From the NCBI GenBank assembly GCA_944391625.1, contig CALXUG010000003.1:1-64000 (forward strand): a DNA stretch of 64,000 bases, read 5' to 3'. The stretch is from an uncultured Clostridia bacterium (GTDB taxonomy: Bacteria > Bacillota > Peptococcia > Peptococcales > Peptococcaceae). A model generated the notes under the pieces. The model was not told the DNA's origin. It did not search any database and saw only the letters and a list, made by a program, of their open reading frames with translations. The position numbers and the translations under genes were made by a program. Of this stretch, positions 7,670 to 14,840 are shown piece after piece; position 1 is the first letter of the stretch, and the number at the start of each line of letters is the position of its first letter.

Positions 7670-7781
7670 AATTGCGTCACCTCCTGTTTTTATTGTATCA
7701 TTGCGTCACTTTTGCGTCAATATGTTTTTTGACGAATTTTTTATGCTATAATGACGCTAATGTGTTGTCATTATTACGCAA
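7661..7781. promoter_or_regulatory. Operator array of TTGCGTCA repeats with extended -10
   Basis: TTGCGTCA occurs at 7661-7668, 7672-7679, 7701-7708 and 7712-7719, and related inverted forms occur at 7730-7736 (TGACGAA), 7752-7760 (TGACGCTAA) and 7774-7781 (TTACGCAA). A rightward extended -10 element, TGCTATAAT (7744-7752), overlaps one of them. Ribbon-helix-helix dimers typically bind short tandem sites, and the genes on both sides encode such proteins. The link to a particular one is inference. Confidence 0.55.
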
Positions 7782-7794
7782 GGAGGTTTTTCAT

Positions 7795-7968
7795 ATGTCA
7801 TCAGACTTACCACGCTATACTTTACGTATACCACAAACTTATTTAGACAAAATAAAATACATTGCCGAAGAAAATGGCCGCTCTGCTAATAAAGAAATTG
7901 AACTTATGATAAAAGAGCGTATAAAAGAATATGAAACTGCTAACGGTGAAATCTCTCTGCCAGAATAG
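7795..7968 (+). CDS. Arc-family ribbon-helix-helix protein (57 aa)
   Basis: Starts MSSDLPRYTLRIPQTYLDKI with AAGGAGG 7 nt upstream. The strand RYTLRIP, helix YLDKIKYIAEENGRS, the N-K-E turn and helix EIELMIKERIKEYE are typical of Arc/MetJ-like DNA-binding proteins. It is transcribed against the early operon, and its last 29 bp overlap the 3' end of another ribbon-helix-helix gene on the minus strand. It probably autoregulates through the repeats upstream. Confidence 0.75.
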   Translation: MSSDLPRYTLRIPQTYLDKIKYIAEENGRSANKEIELMIKERIKEYETANGEISLPE

Positions 7969-8083
7969 ATACCATTAGATTGTTAATCGTTGTTCCACGC
8001 CTTACAGCTTCTTTCCGAATCAACATCTCCAGTTGTGCAGGAAGTCGTATCGTAAGGCGTTTTCTTGTTTTTTCAGCCTCCAT
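7940..8083 (-). CDS. Ribbon-helix-helix DNA-binding protein (47 aa)
   Basis: Frame MEAEKTRKRLTIRLPAQLEM...LAERFHR with the leader TACAGGGGGTGAGAAAG before its ATG at 8083. RKRLTIRLP is the DNA-contacting strand, LEMLIRKEAVRRG and TINNLMVSILAERF the two helices. It lies downstream of the Cro-like gene and overlaps the opposing Arc-like gene by 29 bp. Confidence 0.7.
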   Translation of the reverse strand: MEAEKTRKRLTIRLPAQLEMLIRKEAVRRGTTINNLMVSILAERFHR

Positions 8084-8144
8084 CTTTCTCACCCCCTGTA
8101 CAGATTATTTTTCATATTCTATTCAAAACGAAATGTTATATTTT

Positions 8145-8345
8145 TCATTTTGAAATATCTTTTCCAAAAAAAATATTATCTAATGGTTCATGCAATGCCT
8201 CAGCAATTTCTCGCGCAACATTAATATTAGGAACTCGTGTTCCGATTTCATATTGTGATATGGTTTCTTGGCTCAACCCAACCTTTTGTGCTAAATCTTG
8301 TTGAGTTAAACCCAGTTTTTCCCTACATTCCCGTACATGTTTCAT
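8145..8345 (-). CDS. Cro-like HTH repressor (66 aa)
   Basis: First gene of the leftward early transcript. The HTH is obvious: LGLTQQDLAQKVGLSQETISQYEIGTRVPN. Such proteins repress the lysogeny promoter and commit to lytic growth. CAGGGGGTGAAAAA precedes the ATG. It is driven by a perfect-consensus promoter (8396-8368) and shares an operator array with the CI-like gene on its other side. Confidence 0.85.
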   Translation of the reverse strand: MKHVRECREKLGLTQQDLAQKVGLSQETISQYEIGTRVPNINVAREIAEALHEPLDNIFFGKDISK

Positions 8346-8367
8346 TTTTTCACCCCCTGTTTTCTCA

Positions 8368-8396
8368 ATTATATTTCAAAATGAAATCTTTGTCAA
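8368..8396 (-). promoter_or_regulatory. Early lytic promoter (consensus sigma-A)
   Basis: On the minus strand TTGACA (8396-8391) and TATAAT (8373-8368) are separated by exactly 17 bp. The spacer holds a perfect ATTTCAAAATGAAAT operator (8373-8387), so a bound repressor would block this strong promoter. Confidence 0.8.
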
Positions 8397-8485
8397 TATA
8401 AAAACCGTATTTTATTTCATTTTGCAATTTGATTTTTATAACAAAATGAAATATTATTATACTATAGTAAATTGCAAAATGAAAT
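8373..8485. promoter_or_regulatory. Repressor operator array
   Basis: The palindrome ATTTCAAAATGAAAT (6-bp arms, 3-nt centre) is perfect at 8373-8387. Close variants lie at 8414-8428 (ATTTCATTTTGCAAT), 8441-8452 and 8471-8485 (ATTGCAAAATGAAAT). Two more copies lie outside the divergent gap at 8122-8134 and 8143-8156, the second next to the Cro-like stop. Spacing and position match a lambdoid-style CI/Cro switch. I infer that the HTH proteins at 8145-8345 and 8500-8910 bind them. Confidence 0.7.
8429..8457 (+). promoter_or_regulatory. Lysogeny (repressor) promoter
   Basis: TTGATT (8429-8434) and TATTAT (8452-8457) with a 17-bp spacer. One operator lies in the spacer, one overlaps the -35 and one lies downstream. 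It would drive the rightward operon from the CI-like gene through the methyltransferase. Confidence 0.6.
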
Positions 8486-8499
8486 AAGGCGGTGAAATT

Positions 8500-8910
8500 A
8501 TGACCATTGGTGAACAAATAAAAAATTTGCGCCTTGAAAAAGGCTATGATCAACAAGACATATGTACTTTTTTAAACATTGAACAAAGTACATTATCCAA
8601 TTATGAAAATGATAGACGGGTACCAAAACCGGATATGATTTCTAAAATGGCTGATTTTTTTGGTGTTACTACTGATTACATTTTAGGACGAACAACTAAT
8701 ATCAAATTAACCAAGAAAGATAAAATGGAGATTGATGAATATTTGAATAACTTTGAAAATGAATTATTATCCCAAACTGGTTTGATGTTTGACGGCGAAC
8801 CAATGACCCAAGAATCCAAAGAAAAACTAATTGCCGCCATGCGCATTGGTGCCGAGATGGCAAAAAAAGAAGCAAAAGAAAAATATACCCCCAAAAAATT
8901 TCGTAAATAA
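8500..8910 (+). CDS. CI-like phage repressor
   Basis: A 136-residue protein with an N-terminal HTH (IGEQIKNLRLEKGYDQQDICTFLNI...STLSNYENDRRVP) and MADFFGVTTDYILGR closing the domain. The rest is a helical, charged segment with no LexA-type peptidase domain. Such short repressors are often inactivated by an ImmA/IrrE metallopeptidase, and the next gene encodes one. AAGGCGGTGAAATT is the ribosome-binding region. Confidence 0.88.
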   Translation: MTIGEQIKNLRLEKGYDQQDICTFLNIEQSTLSNYENDRRVPKPDMISKMADFFGVTTDYILGRTTNIKLTKKDKMEIDEYLNNFENELLSQTGLMFDGEPMTQESKEKLIAAMRIGAEMAKKEAKEKYTPKKFRK

Positions 8911-8925
8911 AAAGGGGGAAACATA

Positions 8926-9354
8926 ATGTATGTAGCGGAACAAGTTCAAAAATTAATCAAACAATACAAAACCAAAGACCCGTTTTCTATTTGCGAACAA
9001 AAAAACATTGCAATTATCTATGATGATCTTGAACTTGATGTTCGGGGTTTTTATCAATACTATAAACGAAAAAGTATGATACACCTAAATCAAAATATTA
9101 GTCCAGAAGAACAACGTATTGTTCTTGCTCATGAACTTGGTCACGCTGTCATGCATAAAGATTATAACTGTATTTTTTTATCCAGACATACATACATGAC
9201 AAAAAATATCTATGAGCACCAAGCTAACTTGTTTGCAGCAGAATTGCTACTTCCTGATGCTGTGCCAGTGGACTTTTATAATATGAGTTATCAGCAGCTG
9301 GCGGCACTGTACCATGTACCGGCTGTGTTTGTGGAAATGAAATGGGGAAAGTGA
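8926..9354 (+). CDS. ImmA/IrrE-family metallopeptidase
   Basis: A 142-residue protein with the zinc motif HELGH (in VLAHELGHAVMHKDY, about residues 66-80) and the downstream glutamate region YEHQANLFAAELLLP, the hallmarks of the ImmA/IrrE family. In ICEBs1 of Bacillus subtilis ImmA cleaves the element's repressor to trigger induction. Its place 15 bp after the repressor gene supports the same role here. AAAGGGGGAAACATA precedes the ATG. Confidence 0.9.
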   Translation: MYVAEQVQKLIKQYKTKDPFSICEQKNIAIIYDDLELDVRGFYQYYKRKSMIHLNQNISPEEQRIVLAHELGHAVMHKDYNCIFLSRHTYMTKNIYEHQANLFAAELLLPDAVPVDFYNMSYQQLAALYHVPAVFVEMKWGK

Positions 9355-9364
9355 GGGGCAATAT

Positions 9365-9484
9365 ATGGAACATTTATTAGAGATACCAGAGGAAAATATA
9401 TTCCAGTACGACCAATTGAATCGCGAACCATATATCAGAGGGCTGATGGATGTTTTCTCCAGTTCTCCTGAACATAAAGTATAA
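9365..9484 (+). CDS. Small ORF after the ImmA-like gene (39 aa)
   Basis: MEHLLEIPEENIFQYDQLNR... is preceded by GTGAGGGGCAATAT at good spacing and starts 10 bp after the peptidase gene stop. It is acidic with no recognised motif. It could be a short regulator or the remnant of a longer gene. Confidence 0.4.
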   Translation: MEHLLEIPEENIFQYDQLNREPYIRGLMDVFSSSPEHKV

Positions 9485-9517
9485 ACTCTACAATACCTGA
9501 AACGAGATGATTCTTTT

Positions 9518-11341
9518 ATGGAAAAACTTTTAGCAGAAATCCAAGATAACATTGATTATATAAATAAAAACTTTAAATACACTAATTTTATACACAAACT
9601 CATATTTGACAACTATGCCAATATAACTAAAGATGAGGTATTAAATTTTACCTTTCCGCTTACTGCATTAGTGGGAAAAAACGGATGTAATAAAACTCGT
9701 GTACTACAAGCACTCTATGGTGTACCAGAAGGAAAAACTGTTGGGGATTTCTGGTTTTCAACATCTTTAGACCCTATTGATGATCGAGATCCTGAGCGAG
9801 GAAATGCCAGATACATTTATGTATACTCTACCGATAAAGATGAAAATGAGAAATTTCCCGTTCATTACAACCGTACACGTAGAGAAAATGATCCTGATTA
9901 CTGGGAAACAAGAGCTTTGACACAAACTTTAAAGACTGAATATGATATACCTAAAGAAATTAAAAGATGTGATCCAATCAAAAAGAACTGTATTTTTATT
10001 GATTCCAAAATAGAATTGAGTGCTTATGATATTTTTTTCAATTTTAATGGTCGCGAGACTGGTAAGCGGACCAACTATCGAGAAAATAAACGCTTCATCA
10101 GAAAGAAATCTGGCTATATTAAGCGCAATATAGAAAAGAAAAATATTAGACCTTCAGCATACAAAAAACCTCAAAATGAAAAACCTATCGAACTTACAAA
10201 TCAACATCTGCAATGGATATCTAGAATATTGGGAAAAGATTATGCTGAAATTATTCAAATTTTCCATAAGCATTATAAATTTTGGGGAGACTCGTTATTT
10301 CTAAATCAAGAATATAGTGAAGCACGAGCTGGCAGTGGTGAATTAAAGGTTGTTAATATAGTGCGGCAAATTTTGGATGCTGAACATCATTCTCTAATTC
10401 TATTGGACGAACCAGAAATCTCATTGCATCCTGGTGCTCAATTACAATTATTAAATTTTTTCTTGGATCAAATACGTAAAAAAAATCACCAAATTGTATT
10501 TACAACGCACTCACCTACAATCATTAAATATTTACCATCTACAGCAATCCGTTTATTTACAAAAAATATGGGAGAAAAGAGTTTTTCTATAAAAGAAAAT
10601 ATCAGCTCTGTTGTAGCATTTTCTGAATTTGGAGAACCTATAGCACAAAAGAAAAATATATTTGTAGAAGATGAAACTGCAAAATTAATTTTGGAAACAG
10701 TAATTCAGGCATCAGAAATTTTAACTGGAGAAGCTTTTAATATTCTTTATACCCCAGGTGGAGCCAATGACCTTATTGTATCTACACTTCCTAACATTAT
10801 GTACTCCCCTGAAAATATGTTTGTAATTTTTGATGGCGATCAAAATCGCCGTTCCGATAACCTGGATTATAAGAAAATACCTCTTGATAAAAGTCATAAT
10901 GAGGAGCAATTTAAAACCGAACTAAAACGAATTATTTTTGGATTAACCGGAACCAACTCGGAAAATATAAGGTTTGCAAAAAACAGTAGTCAAACTACCA
11001 AAGAGGACAATAATATTTTCTTGAATTTTTTAAAATTCTTTGATTCAAATGTCTTTTTCTTACCACAAATGCTACCAGAAGATATCATCTGGAATACAAA
11101 TGTTGACTCTCCATTATTTCAAGTTGATAAAAAAATGTTAGCTTCAATAGATTCTGATACTACAAAAAATTCAAAAAAGAAGCTTTATGCCTATGCAGCT
11201 TTTTTATCTAATGGAAACAACAATGATGCTGGTCAACTTTATACTGTATTGCGTACTCAATTATTAAAATATTTTTCTGATATTAAAAATAATGATTTCA
11301 AAGCTATTGAAATTATGTTAGAATCTATTCAGAATAGTTAA
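9518..11341 (+). CDS. OLD-like AAA/ABC ATPase with Toprim-like C-terminal domain
   Basis: This 607-residue protein has an SMC/ABC-type ATPase split by a long basic insert. The parts are a Walker A region GKNGCNKT (53-60), an ABC signature ARAGSGE (269-275), Walker B LILLDEPE (293-300) and a switch His in FTTHSP (331). The C-terminal half carries VEDETAK (383-389) and FVIFDGDQN (436-443), which resemble the Glu and DxD of the Toprim nuclease domain in OLD-family proteins. Those proteins cut DNA in anti-phage defence. The last Walker A glycine is replaced by Asn58. The gene sits in the lysogeny operon just before a C5 methyltransferase, suggesting a cargo defence pair. The nuclease role is inferred. 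Confidence 0.75.
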   Translation: MEKLLAEIQDNIDYINKNFKYTNFIHKLIFDNYANITKDEVLNFTFPLTALVGKNGCNKTRVLQALYGVPEGKTVGDFWFSTSLDPIDDRDPERGNARYIYVYSTDKDENEKFPVHYNRTRRENDPDYWETRALTQTLKTEYDIPKEIKRCDPIKKNCIFIDSKIELSAYDIFFNFNGRETGKRTNYRENKRFIRKKSGYIKRNIEKKNIRPSAYKKPQNEKPIELTNQHLQWISRILGKDYAEIIQIFHKHYKFWGDSLFLNQEYSEARAGSGELKVVNIVRQILDAEHHSLILLDEPEISLHPGAQLQLLNFFLDQIRKKNHQIVFTTHSPTIIKYLPSTAIRLFTKNMGEKSFSIKENISSVVAFSEFGEPIAQKKNIFVEDETAKLILETVIQASEILTGEAFNILYTPGGANDLIVSTLPNIMYSPENMFVIFDGDQNRRSDNLDYKKIPLDKSHNEEQFKTELKRIIFGLTGTNSENIRFAKNSSQTTKEDNNIFLNFLKFFDSNVFFLPQMLPEDIIWNTNVDSPLFQVDKKMLASIDSDTTKNSKKKLYAYAAFLSNGNNNDAGQLYTVLRTQLLKYFSDIKNNDFKAIEIMLESIQNS

Positions 11342-11365
11342 CGTGTGAAAGGAGGTAAGATTCTA

Positions 11366-12490
11366 TTGAAAGCGATTGATTTATTTTGCGGAGCTGGTGG
11401 ACTCTCTTGTGGTTTGCAAAATGCTGGATTCGAGGTCGCATTAGGAATTGATATTGATGCTAATGCTTTAGCATCGTATAAAAATTATTTTCAAGATACT
11501 GTTACAATAACCGCGGACATTAATGATATTTCAGCCCCAATAATAAGCAGCCTTACAGATCTTACCCCTGGCAGCAATTTTCTATTGGCTGGATGTCCTC
11601 CATGTCAAGGCTTTTCGTCATTAGGAAAACGAGACCCACACGATGAAAAGAATCAACTTGTATACCAATATGTAAGGTTAATACAAGAATTAAAACCCAC
11701 CTTTATACTGATGGAAAATGTTCCTGGAATGAGTAAAAACGTAGGTAAAGAAATATTTCAAAAGGTTATTAATTTATTAAGCAAAAACTATATCGTTGAG
11801 TACGATACTCTAAATGCTGCTGATTTTGGAGTTCCACAAACAAGAAAACGGCTTGTTCTTCATGGTATCCGGAAAGATGTTTATACTTTATTGAAACAAG
11901 AACTAAACAATGCTTTTAGTTTACTACCAGAGCAAACTCATTGTGATCCTAAAAAAAATACAAATAAACAATACGAAAACTGGAGAACAGTTGGTGAAAC
12001 TATCATGGAACTTCCCCCACTTGTAGCCGGTGAAGCTTATAATGGGAATGATATACACAATCACGTTTGTCGTAATCTATCACAGACGAATATTAAACGA
12101 TTAAATTTTGCTCATAATAATGATGGGTCTAGAACCTCTTTACCAGAAGAATATCGTCTACCATGTCATAATGGAGTAACTACATTTAGTGATACTTACG
12201 GTGTTATGCATTTAGATAAGCCTGCACCAACCTTGACAAGCGGTTGTACTACTATTAGTAAAGGTCGTTTTGGACACCCTACACAAAATAGAGGTATTTC
12301 TTTACGAGAAGCTGCCAAACTTCAAACTTTCCCAGATAATTTTGAGTTTATCGGGACGCTTTCCTCGATAAGTCTTCAAATTGGTAATGCGGTCCCACCT
12401 TTATTAGCACAGGCAAGTGCTGAGAAAATTTATCATTACATGACATTAGTTAATAACATAATGAACAAAAATATTAACACAGCTTCATAA
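11366..12490 (+). CDS. DNA (cytosine-5) methyltransferase
   Basis: A 374-residue C5 methyltransferase. Motif I is DLFCGAGGLS (5-14), the catalytic motif IV is GCPPCQGFS (Cys80), motif VI is MENVPG (E117), motif VIII is QTRKRLVLHG and motif X is QIGNAVPPLLAQ. The target-recognition region lies between about 220 and 310 and gives no specificity by eye. The TTG at 11366 is preferred because AAAGGAGG lies 9 nt upstream; the GTG at 11345 starts inside that site. It follows the ATPase gene by 24 bp and is followed by a strong terminator, so both are one unit. It may protect against the ATPase/nuclease or modify phage DNA. Confidence 0.93.
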   Translation: MKAIDLFCGAGGLSCGLQNAGFEVALGIDIDANALASYKNYFQDTVTITADINDISAPIISSLTDLTPGSNFLLAGCPPCQGFSSLGKRDPHDEKNQLVYQYVRLIQELKPTFILMENVPGMSKNVGKEIFQKVINLLSKNYIVEYDTLNAADFGVPQTRKRLVLHGIRKDVYTLLKQELNNAFSLLPEQTHCDPKKNTNKQYENWRTVGETIMELPPLVAGEAYNGNDIHNHVCRNLSQTNIKRLNFAHNNDGSRTSLPEEYRLPCHNGVTTFSDTYGVMHLDKPAPTLTSGCTTISKGRFGHPTQNRGISLREAAKLQTFPDNFEFIGTLSSISLQIGNAVPPLLAQASAEKIYHYMTLVNNIMNKNINTAS

Positions 12491-12493
12491 CTT

Positions 12494-12522
12494 AATAATA
12501 GAGCTCCCGCAGCTCTATTATT
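12494..12522 (+). terminator. Terminator of the lysogeny/cargo operon
   Basis: A perfect 12-bp stem (AATAATAGAGCT paired with AGCTCTATTATT) with a 5-nt loop, ending in a short T run just after the methyltransferase stop. It separates the cargo operon from the recombinase gene, which therefore needs its own promoter. Confidence 0.85.
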
Positions 12523-12563
12523 TTTCACCATTTGCAAGAACATATATTCTTTTTTATTCCCAT

Positions 12564-12593
12564 TTCTATAACCACACTACCAGACATATACTG
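12564..12593 (+). promoter_or_regulatory. Candidate sporulation-type promoter of the recombinase
   Basis: CATATACTG at 12585-12593 fits the CATAnnnT -10 pattern of sigma-E/sigma-K promoters and is identical to the 9-mer upstream of dpaA (16152-16160). TTCTATA lies about 14 bp upstream. No good sigma-A pair is evident in the 90-bp gap. The assignment rests on a short motif and is tentative. Confidence 0.35.
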
Positions 12594-12609
12594 ATATGAG
12601 GTGATTATC

Positions 12610-14202
12610 ATGTCAACGGCAGCAATCTATCTGCGGCAATCAAAAGAAAAAAAGGACAGCGTGTCCATTGAAGCACAACAGGAAAAATGCAATATCATCT
12701 GTCAGCTGAATAACTGGGACTTTATTGCCTATGATGACAAAGGAAAATCGGGCAAGGATTTAAACCGACCGGCTTTTAAACAAATGATGAAAGACATCGA
12801 AGATGGCAAAGTACAGCACATTGTCTGCTATCGGTTGGACAGAATCAGCCGTTCCATGGCCGACTTTTCCAATTTAATTGTTAGCTTGGAGCAATACGGT
12901 GTAGACTTTGTGTCCGCCACCGAAAATTTTGATACCTCCACCCCGCTGGGCCGCGCTATGGTCAATATCATTATGACCTTTGCCCAGCTGGAGCGGGAAA
13001 CCATCACCGAGCGGGTCACAGATAACTATTACTTCCGCGGCAATCAAGGCTATTGGCCCGGCGGCACCGCTCCCTACGGATACCGACTGATTAAAGTAAC
13101 AGACAGCACCGGCAAAAAGCATTCGGCACTGGAAATTGACCCAGAGCAGGCGCAATGGGTGCGCTATATGTACCAATCCTATCTGGAACCAGGCGGCAGC
13201 ATTACAAAGATGCTGAATCATCTGAACGATTTAAAAGTAAAAACCAATCGCAACGCCCAGTGGACCAGCCGAGTCATTGCCGACCTGCTGCAAAAACCGG
13301 TCTACACCAGCAATACCGCCGCCCTGTATGACTACTACAAATTGCAGGATTGCAACATCGTCAACGAGCTGACCGATTTTGACGGCATCGGCTCCCTCAA
13401 CCTTTACGGCAAAACCAACAAAAACGCCAATCGCCACAAGCGCTGCCGGGAAGCCAATGAAATGTATCTGGTTGTCATGAATCACACGCCCATCATCGAG
13501 CCGGAGCTGTGGCTGGCAGTGCAGCGCAAAAAAGCCACCATGCTGCCCAAGTCTTCCCCCCGTTCAGGAACAAGCAAAAACAGCTATCTGACCGGCCTGA
13601 TTCTTTGCGGCAACTGCGGCTATCATGTGTCCATCACCAAACAAACGGGAAATTATCGCGCCTATATGTGTAGCACAAAAAAAAATCGCGGTTGGTTTAC
13701 CTGCCCTGCGCCCAACATTCCGGCCAAACAGCTGGAGGATACCGTTATGGAAGATATGATTCGCCACTTTACCAATCCAGCTATGGTGCAAAAGGTAAAG
13801 GACCATTACAAAAAGCAATCATTCATCACACCGGAACAGCAGCACCAGAAGAACGACCTGGAGCTGCAGCTGTCCCAGATTGACCACGAGATTGATAATC
13901 TTATGCAGGCCGTATCCACCGGCAACCCAACATTACTCAAATATGCCAACCTGCATATCACCGAGCTGGATGCCCAGCGGCAAACTATCTTCAAAGAATT
14001 GCAGCAGTTGGAACTCGAAGAATCCCAGCAAGGAAACCTGCAAAGTGCTTATCAATTTGTATACGGCTATCTGGACAACTTTGCCGAAAAAATACGCTCT
14101 GCCGACTTCGATGAAATGAAAATGATCTGTAATATGTTAATCTCACAGATTACCGTCAACCGCAAAGAAGACGGCGCCACAGAGATTGTTTATACGATAT
14201 AA
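12610..14202 (+). CDS. Large serine recombinase (prophage integrase)
   Basis: A 530-residue recombinase. The resolvase domain starts AAIYLRQS (catalytic Ser11) and includes YRLDRISRS and the ENFDTSTPLGRAMVNI and ERETI patterns. A Recombinase domain follows (about 160-300; NQGYWPGGTAPYGY), then a zinc ribbon (LCGNCGYH near 335 with a distal FTC) and a coiled-coil region rich in Gln/Leu. Such enzymes integrate and excise phages and the sigK skin element. GAGGTGATTATC precedes the ATG at 12610. It points at the attachment junction 54 bp beyond its stop, and its base composition is closer to the host than to the AT-rich cargo. Confidence 0.95.
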   Translation: MSTAAIYLRQSKEKKDSVSIEAQQEKCNIICQLNNWDFIAYDDKGKSGKDLNRPAFKQMMKDIEDGKVQHIVCYRLDRISRSMADFSNLIVSLEQYGVDFVSATENFDTSTPLGRAMVNIIMTFAQLERETITERVTDNYYFRGNQGYWPGGTAPYGYRLIKVTDSTGKKHSALEIDPEQAQWVRYMYQSYLEPGGSITKMLNHLNDLKVKTNRNAQWTSRVIADLLQKPVYTSNTAALYDYYKLQDCNIVNELTDFDGIGSLNLYGKTNKNANRHKRCREANEMYLVVMNHTPIIEPELWLAVQRKKATMLPKSSPRSGTSKNSYLTGLILCGNCGYHVSITKQTGNYRAYMCSTKKNRGWFTCPAPNIPAKQLEDTVMEDMIRHFTNPAMVQKVKDHYKKQSFITPEQQHQKNDLELQLSQIDHEIDNLMQAVSTGNPTLLKYANLHITELDAQRQTIFKELQQLELEESQQGNLQSAYQFVYGYLDNFAEKIRSADFDEMKMICNMLISQITVNRKEDGATEIVYTI

Positions 14203-14206
14203 AAAT

Positions 14207-14241
14207 AGCCTTGAACCCGGTCTATATCTGGGCTCAAGGCT
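14207..14241 (+). terminator. Terminator of the recombinase gene
   Basis: Inverted repeat AGCCTTGAACCC / GGGCTCAAGGCT (11 of 12 pairs, 11-nt loop) followed by TTTATTTCTTTT. It lies on the phage side of the attachment junction and inside the fused reading frame of the truncated deacetylase. Confidence 0.8.
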
Positions 14242-14275
14242 TTATTTCTTTTAGTGTCTAGTGTATCAATCGACC
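14242..14275. other. Prophage attachment site (attR-type junction)
   Basis: The host deacetylase frame is family-like down to WSIDTLD (codon for Asp180 at 14258-14256). From 14255 leftwards it reads TKRNKALSP..., unlike the family, and soon enters the recombinase terminator. The crossover must lie within a few bases of 14256. Serine recombinases use a 2-nt core inside roughly 40-50 bp sites, so the full attR spans both sides. The other junction is outside the window. Confidence 0.7.
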
Positions 14276-14816
14276 ATTGTATTGGATAAAAACCTTTATT
14301 ACGCAGTACATCAATACTTTTGTTATCATACTCTCCAAATGGAAAGCGGAATAAGATAGGTTGATATCCTGTCACAGTTTCTATCATCTGATAATTACCA
14401 TCCACTTCTTTGGCTGCTTCGTCTGCACTAATCTGACTCATATGAGGATGGGAAACACTATGCATAGCAATTTCATGTCCGGCAGCAGCAATTTTCCTCG
14501 CCATATCCGGGTAATCCTCTAACCAGATATTTGTCAGAAAAAATGTCGCTTTAACATCATATTTTTCTAATGTGTTTAAAATTTTCTCCGTCCGTTCACA
14601 GCCCCAAGCTGCATCAAAAGAGATAGATACTATTTTTTCATCAGTTTCCACAAAATAGATAGGAACTTTTTTCTCCACTGCAGCAGTCGCCGCTGAAGCT
14701 GATTGACTCATATGCTGTAGCCCCATTCCGGTTAAAAATCCTGCAATCATAATCAAGACAGCGCCTAGAAACAAAATTAATTTCTTTTTCACCATACTTC
14801 CCCCTCTCTTTTGTTC

Positions 14817-14840
14817 ATTTTATGCATCAACAGAAAAAAA
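14817..14840 (-). promoter_or_regulatory. Candidate sigma-E-like promoter of the deacetylase
   Basis: On the minus strand CATAAAAT (14824-14817) fits the sigma-E -10 (CATACAAT) with one mismatch. A GTTATT-containing stretch lies about 15 bp upstream. Weak evidence alone, but it fits a mother-cell gene. Confidence 0.25.

Larger units (their letters stand above)
1..14256. mobile_element. Prophage, right-hand part (left end outside window)
   Basis: The stretch has the layout of a temperate siphophage-like element. A leftward early operon carries SSB, RecT, YqaJ and many short overlapping genes. A divergent repressor/Cro switch lies at 8.35-8.5 kb, and a rightward lysogeny operon ends in a large serine recombinase. 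The right boundary is set by the point near 14256 where a host polysaccharide deacetylase frame loses its family resemblance. No structural or lysis genes are visible, so they must lie to the left, outside the window. The part from about 7 to 12.5 kb is clearly more AT-rich than the recombinase and host DNA, which suggests a mosaic origin. Confidence 0.9.
14190..14795 (-). pseudogene. PdaB/YlxY-like polysaccharide deacetylase, interrupted by the prophage
   Basis: The first 180 residues are a normal NodB-type deacetylase with an N-terminal anchor (KKKLILFLGAVLIMIAGFLTGMGL). Motif 1 is ISFDAAWG, with Ala in place of the second Asp as in PdaB/YlxY-type sporulation proteins; motif 2 is HSVSHPHM and motif 3 RFPFGEYDN. 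In the family WSIDTLD is followed by Trp-Lys and some 50 more residues; here 21 phage-encoded residues and a stop follow. The protein would normally act on cell-wall or spore glycan. AGAGGGGGAAGT precedes the ATG at 14795. The missing 3' part should lie at the left prophage end. Whether the gene is dead or restored by excision cannot be seen here. Confidence 0.85.

Noticed and set aside
8365-8556. 63-codon minus-strand frame across the repressor operators
   Set aside because: It runs through the divergent promoter region and into the repressor gene; Ile/Phe-rich composition is an effect of AT-rich operator DNA.
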